DNA of 64,000 bases from Paenibacillus popilliae ATCC 14706 (lineage in GTDB: Bacteria; Bacillota; Bacilli; Paenibacillales; Paenibacillaceae), in the NCBI RefSeq assembly GCF_000315235.1, contig NZ_BALG01000222.1:1-64000 (forward strand). The letters run 5' to 3'. The number at the start of each line of letters is the position of its first letter. Position 1 is the first letter of the stretch. A program made the position numbers and the translations under genes. Positions 56,244 through 64,000 of this stretch are shown one piece after another. The notes beneath the pieces were generated by a model. The model saw nothing but the letters and a program-made list of their open reading frames with translations. It was not told the DNA's origin and searched no databases.

Positions 56244-58502
56244 ATGTCGGTGATGGAACGTAATAACACAGAAGCAAAAGGATGGCGTGGATTCAAAACG
56301 GGAAAATGGCAAAATCACGTGGATGTGCCAAATTTTCTGGAGAACAACATCCAGCCTTATCATGGTGATGAATCTTTCTTGGTCGGACCAACCCAGAACA
56401 CGAAAGATCTATGGGATATCGTAAGCCAATTGTCGAAGGAAGAGCGTGAACGCGGCGGCGTGTGGGATGTCGATGTCCATACGCCATCGACAATTACCTC
56501 GCATAAGCCAGGCTATTTGGATAAGGATAAAGAGAAAGTGGTCGGCGTGCAGACCGATGCTCCGTTCCGCCGTTCCATCCAGCCGTTCGGCGGCATCAAG
56601 ATGATGATTGACGCTTGCAAAGCGTATGGCTTCGAAATGCCGGAAGAAATTATCAAGATGTTCACAGATATTCGCAAGACGCATAACCAAGGCGTATTTG
56701 ATGCATATACTTCTGACATGCGCATGGCCCGCAAAGCCGGCATCATTACTGGCTTGCCGGACGCATACGGGCGCGGACGCATTATCGGCGACTACCGCCG
56801 CGTCGCATTGTACGGGGTAGATTTCCTTATTAAGATGAAGCAGAAGGATCTAAAGGATCTGGAAGTTGACGTCATGACAGATGACGTTATCCGCGACCGC
56901 GAAGAGCTGTCGGAGCAGATCCGGGCGCTGCAGGAATTGAAGCAATTGGCTGAAATGCACGGTTTCGACATTTCCAAGCCGGCGCAACATGCGAAGGAAG
57001 CTTTCCAATCGGTCTACTTCGGTTACTTGGCCGCGATCAAAGAGCAGAACGGTGCGGCAATGTCGCTCGGACGCGTATCGTCTTTCCTCGATATTTATGT
57101 CGAACGGGATCTGGAGGAAGGAACGCTGACCGAAGAAGAAGCCCAAGAGCTGGTCGACCATTTCGTCATGAAGCTCCGTATCGTCAAATTCCTGCGTACG
57201 CCGGACTATAATGATTTGTTCAGCGGCGACCCTACATGGGTAACCGAATCGATCGGCGGCATGGCCGTGGACGGCTCAACCCGCGTCACGAAGAACAGCT
57301 TCCGCTTCCTGCACACCCTGTACAATCTCGGACCGGCCCCAGAGCCGAACCTGACGGTGCTGTGGTCGACGAAGCTTCCGGAAGCATTCAAAAAATATTG
57401 TTCCAAAGTATCGATCGAGACGAGTTCGATTCAGTATGAGAACGATGATCTGATGCGCCCAATCTATGGCGATGATTACGGTATCGCCTGCTGCGTATCC
57501 GCGATGCGCATCGGGAAGCAAATGCAATTCTTCGGCGCCCGCGCCAACTTGGCGAAATGTCTGCTGTACGCGATTAATGGCGGCAAGGACGAGAAGATGG
57601 GCGTGCAGGTCGGACCGGAGCTGCCTCCAATTACGAGCGAAGTGCTGGATTACGACGAAGTCGCCAAGCGGTTCAAGCAGATGATGGAGTGGCTGGCGAA
57701 GCTGTACATGAACACGCTGAATGTCATCCACTATATGCATGATAAATACAGCTACGAGCGCATCGAAATGGCATTGCATGACCGTGAAATTTTGCGGACA
57801 ATGGCATGCGGCATCGCGGGCCTGTCGGTTGCAGCCGACTCGCTTAGCGCCATCAAATACGCGAAGGTTAGACCGATTCGCAACGAGCAAGGCATCGCGG
57901 TGGACTTCGAGACAGAAGGCGAATATCCTTGCTACGGCAACAATGACGACCGCGTTGACAGCATCGCGATCGACCTGGTGGAATCGTTCATGAATATGAT
58001 TCGGAAGCATCATGCCTACCGCAATGCGCTCCCAACCCAATCCGTATTGACGATTACGTCGAACGTCGTCTATGGGAAGAAGACCGGTACGACGCCGGAT
58101 GGACGCAAAGCGGGCGAGCCGTTCGCTCCAGGAGCGAACCCAATGCACGGCCGCGACCGCAAAGGAGCGCTGGCATCGCTCAGTTCCGTCGCGAAGCTGC
58201 CTTATGAGCATAGCCTTGACGGCATCTCGAACACGTTCTCCATCGTGCCGAAGGCGCTCGGCAAGGAGCTCGAATCGCGCAAGTCGAACTTGACGTCGAT
58301 GATGGACGGCTATTTCAGCAGCAAGGGGCATCACTTGAACGTCAACGTGTTCGCTCGCGAGCAGCTGCTTGACGCGATGGAACATCCGGAAAATTATCCG
58401 CAATTGACGATTCGCGTATCCGGATATGCGGTCAACTTCATCAAGCTGACGCGCGAGCAGCAGCTCGATGTGATTAACCGCACATTCCACGGCAGCATGT
58501 AA
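56244..58502 (+). CDS. pflB: Formate C-acetyltransferase (pyruvate formate-lyase)
   Basis: 752 residues; ATG 56244 with GGAGGGATTACG upstream. Active-site Cys pair in [20 protein letters not shown] and glycyl-radical motif RVSGYAVNF near the C-terminus. Converts pyruvate and CoA to acetyl-CoA and formate without oxygen; the Gly radical is installed by PflA, encoded 30 bases downstream. FNR boxes upstream fit anaerobic control. Confidence 0.97.
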   Translation: MSVMERNNTEAKGWRGFKTGKWQNHVDVPNFLENNIQPYHGDESFLVGPTQNTKDLWDIVSQLSKEERERGGVWDVDVHTPSTITSHKPGYLDKDKEKVVGVQTDAPFRRSIQPFGGIKMMIDACKAYGFEMPEEIIKMFTDIRKTHNQGVFDAYTSDMRMARKAGIITGLPDAYGRGRIIGDYRRVALYGVDFLIKMKQKDLKDLEVDVMTDDVIRDREELSEQIRALQELKQLAEMHGFDISKPAQHAKEAFQSVYFGYLAAIKEQNGAAMSLGRVSSFLDIYVERDLEEGTLTEEEAQELVDHFVMKLRIVKFLRTPDYNDLFSGDPTWVTESIGGMAVDGSTRVTKNSFRFLHTLYNLGPAPEPNLTVLWSTKLPEAFKKYCSKVSIETSSIQYENDDLMRPIYGDDYGIACCVSAMRIGKQMQFFGARANLAKCLLYAINGGKDEKMGVQVGPELPPITSEVLDYDEVAKRFKQMMEWLAKLYMNTLNVIHYMHDKYSYERIEMALHDREILRTMACGIAGLSVAADSLSAIKYAKVRPIRNEQGIAVDFETEGEYPCYGNNDDRVDSIAIDLVESFMNMIRKHHAYRNALPTQSVLTITSNVVYGKKTGTTPDGRKAGEPFAPGANPMHGRDRKGALASLSSVAKLPYEHSLDGISNTFSIVPKALGKELESRKSNLTSMMDGYFSSKGHHLNVNVFAREQLLDAMEHPENYPQLTIRVSGYAVNFIKLTREQQLDVINRTFHGSM

Positions 58503-58532
58503 TTAGATTTGTGAACCGGAAGAGAAGGGACC

Positions 58533-59276
58533 GTGAGCGACATGATGGGACGCATTCACTCCGTAGAAACGTTCGGAACAGTAGATGGGCCAGGTATCCG
58601 CTTCATTCTGTTCATGCAGGGCTGCGCCCTGAAGTGCAAATATTGCCACAACCGGGATACGTGGGATCTGAACAACGGCACCGAGATGTCCGTAGAAGAA
58701 GCGCTCGCGGAGATCGAGACTTATCTTCCCTATTATCGCAGCTCCGGCGGCGGCTTGACGGTATCGGGCGGGGAGCCGACATTGCAGGCAGCTTTCGTGA
58801 AGGAACTGTTCAAGCAGGTGAAGAAGCATTGGAACTTGGCGACGGCGCTTGATACGAACGGCGTTAACGACGTGACGAAGCTGAGCGAACTGTACGACCT
58901 CACCGATCTGGTGCTGCTCGATATCAAGCATATCGACAATGACAAGCACTTGGCCTTGACCGGCGTGCCGAATACGCGCACCCTGGAGACAGCGCGCTGG
59001 CTGTCAGACCACGGCAAGAAGATGTGGATCCGGCATGTGCTCGTGCCGACGATGAACGACGATGAGCAGGATCTACGGAATCTTGGCCGCTTCATCGGCT
59101 CGCTGCAAGGCGTCGAGAAGGTGGATGTGCTGCCATACCATCAGATGGGGATATATAAATGGGAGCAGCTCGGCGAGAAGTACCCGCTGGAAGGCATTCC
59201 GTCGCCGACGGCGGAAGAAGCGGAGCGGGCTCAGCGGCTGATTGAACAGGGCCGGGCCGAAGCTCTAACGAACTGA
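58533..59276 (+). CDS. pflA: Pyruvate formate-lyase activating enzyme (radical SAM)
   Basis: 247 residues; GTG 58533 with GAAGGGACC upstream (ATG 58542 is an alternative). Radical-SAM cluster CALKCKYC (Cys31, 35, 38), VSGGEPTLQ, DTNG and LLDIKHID. Uses SAM and a [4Fe-4S] cluster to abstract H from the PflB glycine. Forms an operon with pflB. Confidence 0.96.
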   Translation: MSDMMGRIHSVETFGTVDGPGIRFILFMQGCALKCKYCHNRDTWDLNNGTEMSVEEALAEIETYLPYYRSSGGGLTVSGGEPTLQAAFVKELFKQVKKHWNLATALDTNGVNDVTKLSELYDLTDLVLLDIKHIDNDKHLALTGVPNTRTLETARWLSDHGKKMWIRHVLVPTMNDDEQDLRNLGRFIGSLQGVEKVDVLPYHQMGIYKWEQLGEKYPLEGIPSPTAEEAERAQRLIEQGRAEALTN

Positions 59277-59292
59277 ATAGCTATAGCAATGC

Positions 59293-59336
59293 GACGTGCA
59301 GTGTCCTTTGAAACGCAAAGGGCCTGCACGTTTTTA
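59293..59336 (+). terminator. Terminator of pflBA
   Basis: ACGTGCAGTGTCCTTTG pairs imperfectly with CAAAGGGCCTGCACGT, followed by TTTTT, just after the pflA stop. Confidence 0.8.
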
Positions 59337-59453
59337 TGTTGGAGAAGGGGGAACGAGCAGCAGTTTCATTCTGTCCTTCCCATTTACCGTAAAGGCGCCC
59401 GATTTCAATCGTTTGCCGCTGGCTACGATAAAAGCGGAGAACTTTTTAATACG

Positions 59454-59462
59454 CATAGCATA
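59454..59462 (+). promoter_or_regulatory. Candidate mother-cell (SigK-like) -10 element
   Basis: CATAGCATA fits CATAnnnTA, 58 bases before the ORF1 start. No clear -35 was seen. Crystal toxin operons are usually mother-cell expressed, which is the main reason to note it. Confidence 0.3.
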
Positions 59463-59519
59463 AGATACAACGTACTCCAAATAAAACTTATCATAACGAT
59501 GGAAGGGAGGGATAACCAC

Positions 59520-60041
59520 TTGAACACAAAGCGTGAGGATTCCCTTTATAATCAGTTAGAGTCAGCGACCCATTGTTCCGAAAAAAAACAAAAGGTTCCG
59601 TTCTGTTGCGTCGTCTCCATTCCTCATGGATTTGAACTCGTATCTCCAGCTCATCCTAAGATGGCATACAATCTTGACTGCCTAGCCACAATCAAAGAGA
59701 CGTGCCGCAAAACGGTGCAGGTCGAAGACTGTGGCCATGCCGAAGTCGATTTACACGTGTTAAAGGTCAAAGGCTGCATTCCTTTTCTTATCAATATTGA
59801 AGTCAAACCAAAGGGGAAGCGGGAAAAATGTTTTACTGAGCCCCATGCCAAAGAAATCTCACTTTGTTGTGAGGGGAGTGTATGTGTAGATCATGTACTC
59901 AAGTGTAGTGTCGGAAGTTTACCCGATGTTCATATCGATTGTCAATATGTGACGGTATGTGATCTACACCTGAGCCCCGCTCATGAGGGAGCTTGTCAGT
60001 TTGTGAAGATTACTGGGGAATTTCAGTTTTATTCTATGTAA
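59520..60041 (+). CDS. Cysteine-rich ORF1 of the crystal-toxin locus
   Basis: 173 residues from TTG 59520 with GGAAGGGAGG upstream; a longer open frame exists but lacks a site. Thirteen or so Cys residues, many paired (FCCVVS, CLATIKETC, SLCCEGSVC), and beta-rich repeats (AEVDLHVLKVKG, CVDHVLKCSVG, DCQYVTVCDLHLSP), ending CQFVKITGEFQFYSM. I recall that cry18 in P. popilliae is preceded by an orf1 of about this size, and this is probably its counterpart. Possible role: spore-coat or crystal-associated protein. AT-richer than the upstream genes. Confidence 0.65.
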   Translation: MNTKREDSLYNQLESATHCSEKKQKVPFCCVVSIPHGFELVSPAHPKMAYNLDCLATIKETCRKTVQVEDCGHAEVDLHVLKVKGCIPFLINIEVKPKGKREKCFTEPHAKEISLCCEGSVCVDHVLKCSVGSLPDVHIDCQYVTVCDLHLSPAHEGACQFVKITGEFQFYSM

Positions 60042-60138
60042 AGTTAGGTACAAATGTTGTTGCTCAACACCCATTATTATTTATTAAGGGGGAACAACTA
60101 TATAGTACTGAAATGCTTAAATAACCAAACAGTTAGCG

Positions 60139-60498
60139 TTGCAGAACCTTTCCGGAATAGGTTCACTTCAAAAGCTTGGCTATGGTCTGGTTGAAGTAGT
60201 GAATAAAAGCAAGTATCTGCTCCTTCAAATCTTGAGTCGAAGGAAAGTTGCCTCTACGGAGGAGTCGCCGAACCAGAATGCTAAAGGACTGTGGACGAAA
60301 GAGCAACTGCGAGCATTTATCCAAGAGACCCGGTTACCGCTCAGGGATGCACAGACTTGTTCGCAGAAACGTTGCACAAAATGCTGGAGGCCGGTGCTCT
60401 CCACAACTTTTGCACAGAAAGTATCTGTGCCCCCTATACGTGAAGATCACTGCCAGTTTGTTAAAGTTACGCACCACTTTTATGTACAGGATCTGTAA
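60139..60498 (+). pseudogene. Wrecked segment: IS256 transposase scrap and ORF1-like 3' end
   Basis: A 119-codon frame that is not one protein. GLWTKEQLRAFIQET followed, in another frame, by DLFAETLHKMLEAGAL is the N-terminus of IS256-family transposases (TKEQLRxFI...DLFAETLQEMLEAEL). The 3' part ends HCQFVKVTHHFYVQDL, resembling the end of ORF1 just upstream (CQFVKITGEFQF). So an IS256 insertion seems to have destroyed a second ORF1-like gene between ORF1 and the toxin gene, leaving only ends. Confidence 0.6.
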
Positions 60499-60574
60499 AA
60501 AGAAAAACACGCTGGTATGACCCGAGACGGTTGGGACGGATTGGAATCCCCATAATATTAAGGAGGATCTTGAT

Positions 60575-62773
60575 ATGAACATGAACAATAACAATAACTT
60601 TAATGCAAATACTGTAAGCGGAAATAATGTGTACACTAACTGTATTGGAAATACCGCAAGCGGAAATACGATGAACAACAACTTTAATGGAAATCAAAAT
60701 TTCCTAAGCAGTACTGCTATACCTTCGGCAAATAATAATATTATTTGTAATGAACCTGTTCCTAATTGTTTAGATCCAATAAATAACGAAATTATTCGTG
60801 GTGACTTAGTTACGAATGGTTTAACTCCTATAGATAACAATGTTATATGTGATTCTGATTTTATTCCCATAAATGCAAAGAGAAAAGATCCTTTTCGTAG
60901 TAGAACAACACAAGAAATAATGAGAGAATGGACAGAATGGAAAGAAAATAGTTCTTCTTTGTTTATAACACCAATTGTAGGTGTCGTTACCAGTACCCTT
61001 CTTAATGCATTAAAACAAGTAGGACAGAAGAGACTTTTAACACTATTGACAGACCTTTTATTTCCAAATAACAGTACATCAATGATGGAGGAGATTATAC
61101 GAGCCACACAAGAATATGTTCAGCAACAGCTTGATACTTCAACCTGGAATCGTGTGAACCAGGAACTCGTAGGTTTGAAAAATAGCTTACAAACCTTTAA
61201 CGACCAAGTCAATGATTTTTTACAAAATAGAGTTGGGATTTCACCAGCTGCAATTATAGATTCAATTAATACCATGCAACAAGTATTTGTTAATAGATTG
61301 CCACAGTTCCAAGTACGTGGCTATGAAGTATTATTGTTACCTTTATTTGCACAAGCGGCCAATCTTCATTTAACTTTTATACGAGATGTTATCATTCATG
61401 CTGATGAATGGGGTTTATCCAAAGCTCAATTAGACACGTATAAGCGATATCTTAAAGAATATGTAGCAGAGTATTCAAATTATGCTCTATCCACCTATGA
61501 TAAGGAATTTAGAGCAAGATTTTATCCAAGAGCTACTTTAGAAAACATGCTACAATTTAAAACGTTTATGACAATAAATGTACTAGATTTTGTTTCAATT
61601 TGGTCATTGCTTAAATATGTAAACCTATATGTAAGCACAAGTGCAAATTTATATAATATAGGCGATAATAAGGTGAATGAGGGGGAATATTCGATCTCCT
61701 ATTGGCCGTTCTTTAACTCTTATATTCAGACAAGAGCGAATTATGTATTGTCTGGTGTATCAGGGTATGCCATACGTTGGACTTATAATAATCCTATCTT
61801 TGGACGATACATTCAAGATAGACTTAATAATATTACCGCCTCTTATATCGGTGGGGTAAATGGACCACAAATTGGCCAACAGCTTTCTACAACCGAACTC
61901 GATCAACTAGTACAACAACAAGCTAGAGCTGATATACCAGTAGACTTTACGCAGATCCCAATCAATTGTACACTACGAAATCCGTTAGAAGTACCCTATT
62001 ATGCTACTCGATTCAATGAATTAACTTCATTGGGGACAGCGGGAGTTGGCGGATTCGTTCGTAGTGACGTCTTTATAAGTAATGATAGTGTGTGCGGTCT
62101 TGGAACCAACTATTCTAGTGGTCAGACATTTTATCCAGATTATTATATTACAAATATTTCTGCAACTGTACAAGTAAACGGAACAAATACAGATATAAGT
62201 CCGTTATATTTTGGAGAAAATAGAGCCATAACTTCTACTAATGGTGTAAATAAAGTGATCGCTATTTATAATAGGAAAACCAATTATGATGATTTTACAA
62301 ATATACGTGGTACCATAGTCCATGAAGCACCTACAGATAGTACCGGTTTTACTATATCTCCATTGCATCTGGATACAGTCAACATCAATTCATATTTGTA
62401 TATTCAAGAAAATTATGGGAATAATGGTGATTCACTGCGAGTAATTAACAGGGCTATAATAAAGTATAGACTTAGCGCAGCTCGTTCAGTTATATACAGA
62501 TTAGTTTTAAGAGTATCTGGAACTGCATCAAGTATAGTTGCAATATATGAGAATTATCCTGTAGGATCAGCAAATCAGATCAATACAGGTACTGACAACG
62601 AAGGAGTTATAGACAATGATTCAAAATTTATAGATTTAATTTTTAATACGCCTTTTTCTGTATCAGGAACGGCGAGAGAATTGCAGTTACAAGTTTCCGG
62701 GGCAACTACATCTAGTCCCCTTGATATAATGAATATCATCTTGATTCCAATAAATGATGTTCCTCTTTATTAA
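60575..62773 (+). CDS. Cry18-like parasporal crystal toxin
   Basis: 732 residues; ATG 60575 with AGGAGGATCTTGAT upstream. An Asn-rich, low-complexity N-terminus (~1-60; repeated TxSGN and NNNFNGN) is followed by a three-domain delta-endotoxin. Domain I pore-forming helices span about 110-340 (REWTEWKENSSSLF, VGISPAAIIDSI, ALSTYDKEFRARFYPR). Domain II is beta-rich (FNSYIQTRANYVLSGVSG). Domain III ends DIMNIILIPINDVPLY. Length and many motifs match Cry18 of P. popilliae (about 706 residues), which has no long C-terminal crystallisation extension. It would be released in the grub midgut and form pores in epithelial membranes. Codon use is AT-rich, unlike the core genes, indicating transfer. Confidence 0.92.
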   Translation: MNMNNNNNFNANTVSGNNVYTNCIGNTASGNTMNNNFNGNQNFLSSTAIPSANNNIICNEPVPNCLDPINNEIIRGDLVTNGLTPIDNNVICDSDFIPINAKRKDPFRSRTTQEIMREWTEWKENSSSLFITPIVGVVTSTLLNALKQVGQKRLLTLLTDLLFPNNSTSMMEEIIRATQEYVQQQLDTSTWNRVNQELVGLKNSLQTFNDQVNDFLQNRVGISPAAIIDSINTMQQVFVNRLPQFQVRGYEVLLLPLFAQAANLHLTFIRDVIIHADEWGLSKAQLDTYKRYLKEYVAEYSNYALSTYDKEFRARFYPRATLENMLQFKTFMTINVLDFVSIWSLLKYVNLYVSTSANLYNIGDNKVNEGEYSISYWPFFNSYIQTRANYVLSGVSGYAIRWTYNNPIFGRYIQDRLNNITASYIGGVNGPQIGQQLSTTELDQLVQQQARADIPVDFTQIPINCTLRNPLEVPYYATRFNELTSLGTAGVGGFVRSDVFISNDSVCGLGTNYSSGQTFYPDYYITNISATVQVNGTNTDISPLYFGENRAITSTNGVNKVIAIYNRKTNYDDFTNIRGTIVHEAPTDSTGFTISPLHLDTVNINSYLYIQENYGNNGDSLRVINRAIIKYRLSAARSVIYRLVLRVSGTASSIVAIYENYPVGSANQINTGTDNEGVIDNDSKFIDLIFNTPFSVSGTARELQLQVSGATTSSPLDIMNIILIPINDVPLY

Positions 62774-62880
62774 ACCTTAAATTTTATATTTACTTTTGTC
62801 TTTGAGTAAGTATTCGATACGGGTCAACAAATAAAAATATTTGTTGCATGAGTATATAGATTCCTAACAAGACACCATTT

Positions 62881-62922
62881 TCTCGCCTGCTTTTTCATCC
62901 ACTTCCGAGAATTCAGGCGAGA
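62881..62922 (+). terminator. Hairpin after the toxin gene
   Basis: TCTCGCCTG and CAGGCGAGA form a 9-bp perfect stem with a 24-base loop, followed by a T-rich stretch. Likely the transcript end of the toxin operon; the stem may also stabilise its mRNA. Confidence 0.65.
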
Positions 62923-63019
62923 GTTTGTTTCATTGTATTATGGAGTGCTACGATAAAAATGCAGTCGAAAAACCCCCTCATATGAAATAAAATGAAAGCT
63001 AACGAGGGGACGAGAGACA

Positions 63020-63310
63020 ATGAATCGGTACGACAAAGCATTCAAAGAAGAAGCAGTAAGATTGAGCGATGAGATTGGACCAAAGAAAGCCGCCGAGCAG
63101 TTAGGCGTATCCTACTATACCTTGCAGGAATGGAGAAAGCGAAGAACCCTGCACGGCGACGGAGCGCATATCGGGAGCGGTCGGACTTATGCATCTGCCG
63201 ATAAGACTGCGCGTGAAATCGAATTAGAAAGAGAAATAGGCGAGTTGCGCCGCGCGAATGAAATTCTCAAGGACGCACTCGGTTTTTTCGCAAAAGACCG
63301 GAAGCGGTAA
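63020..63310 (+). CDS. IS3-family OrfA (HTH protein)
   Basis: 96 residues; ATG 63020 with GAGGGGACGAGAG upstream. HTH: YDKAFKEEAVRLSDEIGPKKAAEQLGVSYYTLQEWRKRR. A leucine-zipper-like C-terminus (REIELEREIGELRRANEILKDALGFFA) mediates multimer formation. Alone it regulates transposition; by -1 frameshift it becomes the N-terminus of the transposase. Confidence 0.92.
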   Translation: MNRYDKAFKEEAVRLSDEIGPKKAAEQLGVSYYTLQEWRKRRTLHGDGAHIGSGRTYASADKTAREIELEREIGELRRANEILKDALGFFAKDRKR

Positions 63311-64000
63311 AGGCATGCCAGCTCTATGCTTACATCCGTGAACGACGGGATCGATGGATCGTCAAGGAGATGTGCGAAGTACTTGCTGTCAGCGAATCGG
63401 GCTATTACCGTAGCTTGAAGCCCACACCCAAACAAGAGCGGCAGCAACGCCTTCTGGTCAACATTAAAGAAATCATTGGAGAACATGAAGACAACAGTAA
63501 TTACGGTGTCCAGCGTATTCTGCTGGCGCTGTCACAAATAGATATCACGACCAGCTACAGTACCGTCTATCGAATTATGAAGAAGCACGGCCTGCTGAAG
63601 AAAGCCAAGCGTCATCCAAACGGCATTACACGCGAGGATGCCGCAGCTCAAAAGAGCGAGAACCTGATCCAGAGAGACTTCAGATCCTCAGCACCCAACC
63701 AAAAGTGGCTATCGGATATCACCGAAGTCCCTTGTTCAGATGGCAAGCTATATCTGTCCGCGGTACTGGATTGTTTCAACGGAGAGATCGTGGGCCTCGC
63801 CATGGACGACAACATGCGCAAGGAACTGTGCATCCAAGCTTTTGAGAACGCCTGTAAAGCAAGAAATGCTCGCGGAATGGTGTATCACAGCGATCGAGGC
63901 AGCCAATTCACGAGCCATGCATTCCGAGAGGGTCTGGCTAAACGAGGGGCCATTCAGAGCATGAGCGGCACAGGACGTTGCTATGACAATGCAAGGATGG
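63262..64000 (+). CDS. IS3-family OrfB transposase, DDE domain (3' end outside window)
   Basis: Open from 63262 to the window edge in the -1 frame relative to OrfA. It has the HTH_21 region (NYGVQRILLALSQIDITTSYSTVYRIMKKHGL) and the DDE integrase core. First catalytic Asp is in WLSDITEVP and the second in VYHSDRGSQFTS; the third, Glu, would lie just past the edge. No stop codons within the visible part, so the element may be active. Confidence 0.9.
63283..63289 (+). other. Probable programmed -1 frameshift site
   Basis: T TTT TTC in the OrfA frame fits X XXY YYZ. A slip here joins OrfA (up to ALGFF) to the OrfB frame (RKRPEAVK onward), the usual way IS3 elements make transposase. Confidence 0.6.

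Larger units (their letters stand above)
62941..64000 (+). mobile_element. IS3-family insertion sequence (right part outside window)
   Basis: Two overlapping frames in the OrfA/OrfB arrangement with a frameshift signal, starting just after a TGGAGTGCTACG sequence at 62941 that could be the left terminal repeat (IS3 ends begin TG). The right end is not in the window. It lies 170 bases after the toxin stop and is GC-richer than the toxin gene. Confidence 0.85.

Noticed and set aside
57276..58490. 404-codon minus-strand frame over pflB
   Set aside because: Antisense shadow; pflB has all conserved catalytic residues.
1..64000. tRNA, rRNA, prophage and secondary-metabolite gene clusters
   Set aside because: No tRNA cloverleaf or rRNA core sequence was recognised while reading, no run of phage structural genes, and no NRPS/PKS modules. 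A dedicated tRNA scan was not possible here.

Overview
The window looks like a chromosomal segment of an endospore-forming Paenibacillus. It carries spore-coat type genes (a CotS-like kinase and a CotSA-like glycosyltransferase), an SLH-domain glycoside hydrolase, a PdaA-type cortex deacetylase, two Bce-type peptide transport modules, an Fnr with a C-terminal cysteine cluster, and a crystal-toxin gene whose protein I recognise as Cry18-like. Cry18 toxins are known from the milky-disease bacteria P. popilliae and P. lentimorbus, so that group is the best guess. The many IS fragments and broken genes fit a host-restricted insect pathogen. The core genes are GC-rich; the toxin gene and its surroundings are clearly AT-rich.

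Layout. 1-2.9 kb: leftward spore-coat operon (glycosyltransferase, then a CotS-like kinase with an Ala/Pro repeat tail that leaves the window). 3.1-5.9 kb: APH-fold kinase and SLH-GH18 surface protein. 6.1-15.6 kb: chemoreceptor, MarR regulator, YitT protein, XRE regulator, small proteins, AraC regulator beside a MATE pump, ApbE, DUF1360. 16.1-22 kb: Cu+ ATPase, Gfo/Idh/MocA oxidoreductase, PdaA, AI-2E-family permease. 22.4-26.2 kb: small protein, replication-initiator fragment, and the rocA-putB proline degradation pair. 26.3-29.7 kb: Nudix/GNAT fusion, a hydrolase with a broken 5' end, and a row of gene remnants. 29.8-34.8 kb: secreted copper-amine-oxidase-N protein, phytoene-desaturase-like flavoprotein, sensor kinase, dead HelD helicase. 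35-37.7 kb: orphan BceAB. 37.8-44.8 kb: TnpB remnant, second Gfo/Idh/MocA, MsrAB, TerC under a manganese riboswitch, LysR/YeiH, IS4 and IS1182 scars, LacI, HxlR. 45.1-52 kb: DegV, Ric (ScdA) remnant, complete BceRS-BceAB locus, lipoprotein-like protein. 52.1-59.3 kb: anaerobic block of fnr, adhE, pflB and pflA with five FNR-type palindromes. 59.5-64 kb: toxin locus, with a cysteine-rich ORF1, a wrecked segment holding an IS256 scrap and an ORF1-like tail, the Cry18-like toxin, and an IS3 element cut by the window end.

How the parts work together. Fnr probably activates adhE and pflBA under oxygen limitation, giving mixed-acid and ethanol fermentation. BceRS probably senses cell-wall-active peptides and drives its BceAB; the orphan BceAB may be cross-regulated. 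The toxin locus has the architecture of a mother-cell-expressed parasporal crystal operon. Decay is prominent: at least twelve broken genes or element fragments, several of which keep both ends but have lost the middle.

All calls come from reading the sequence and from remembered family features. No database search was run.
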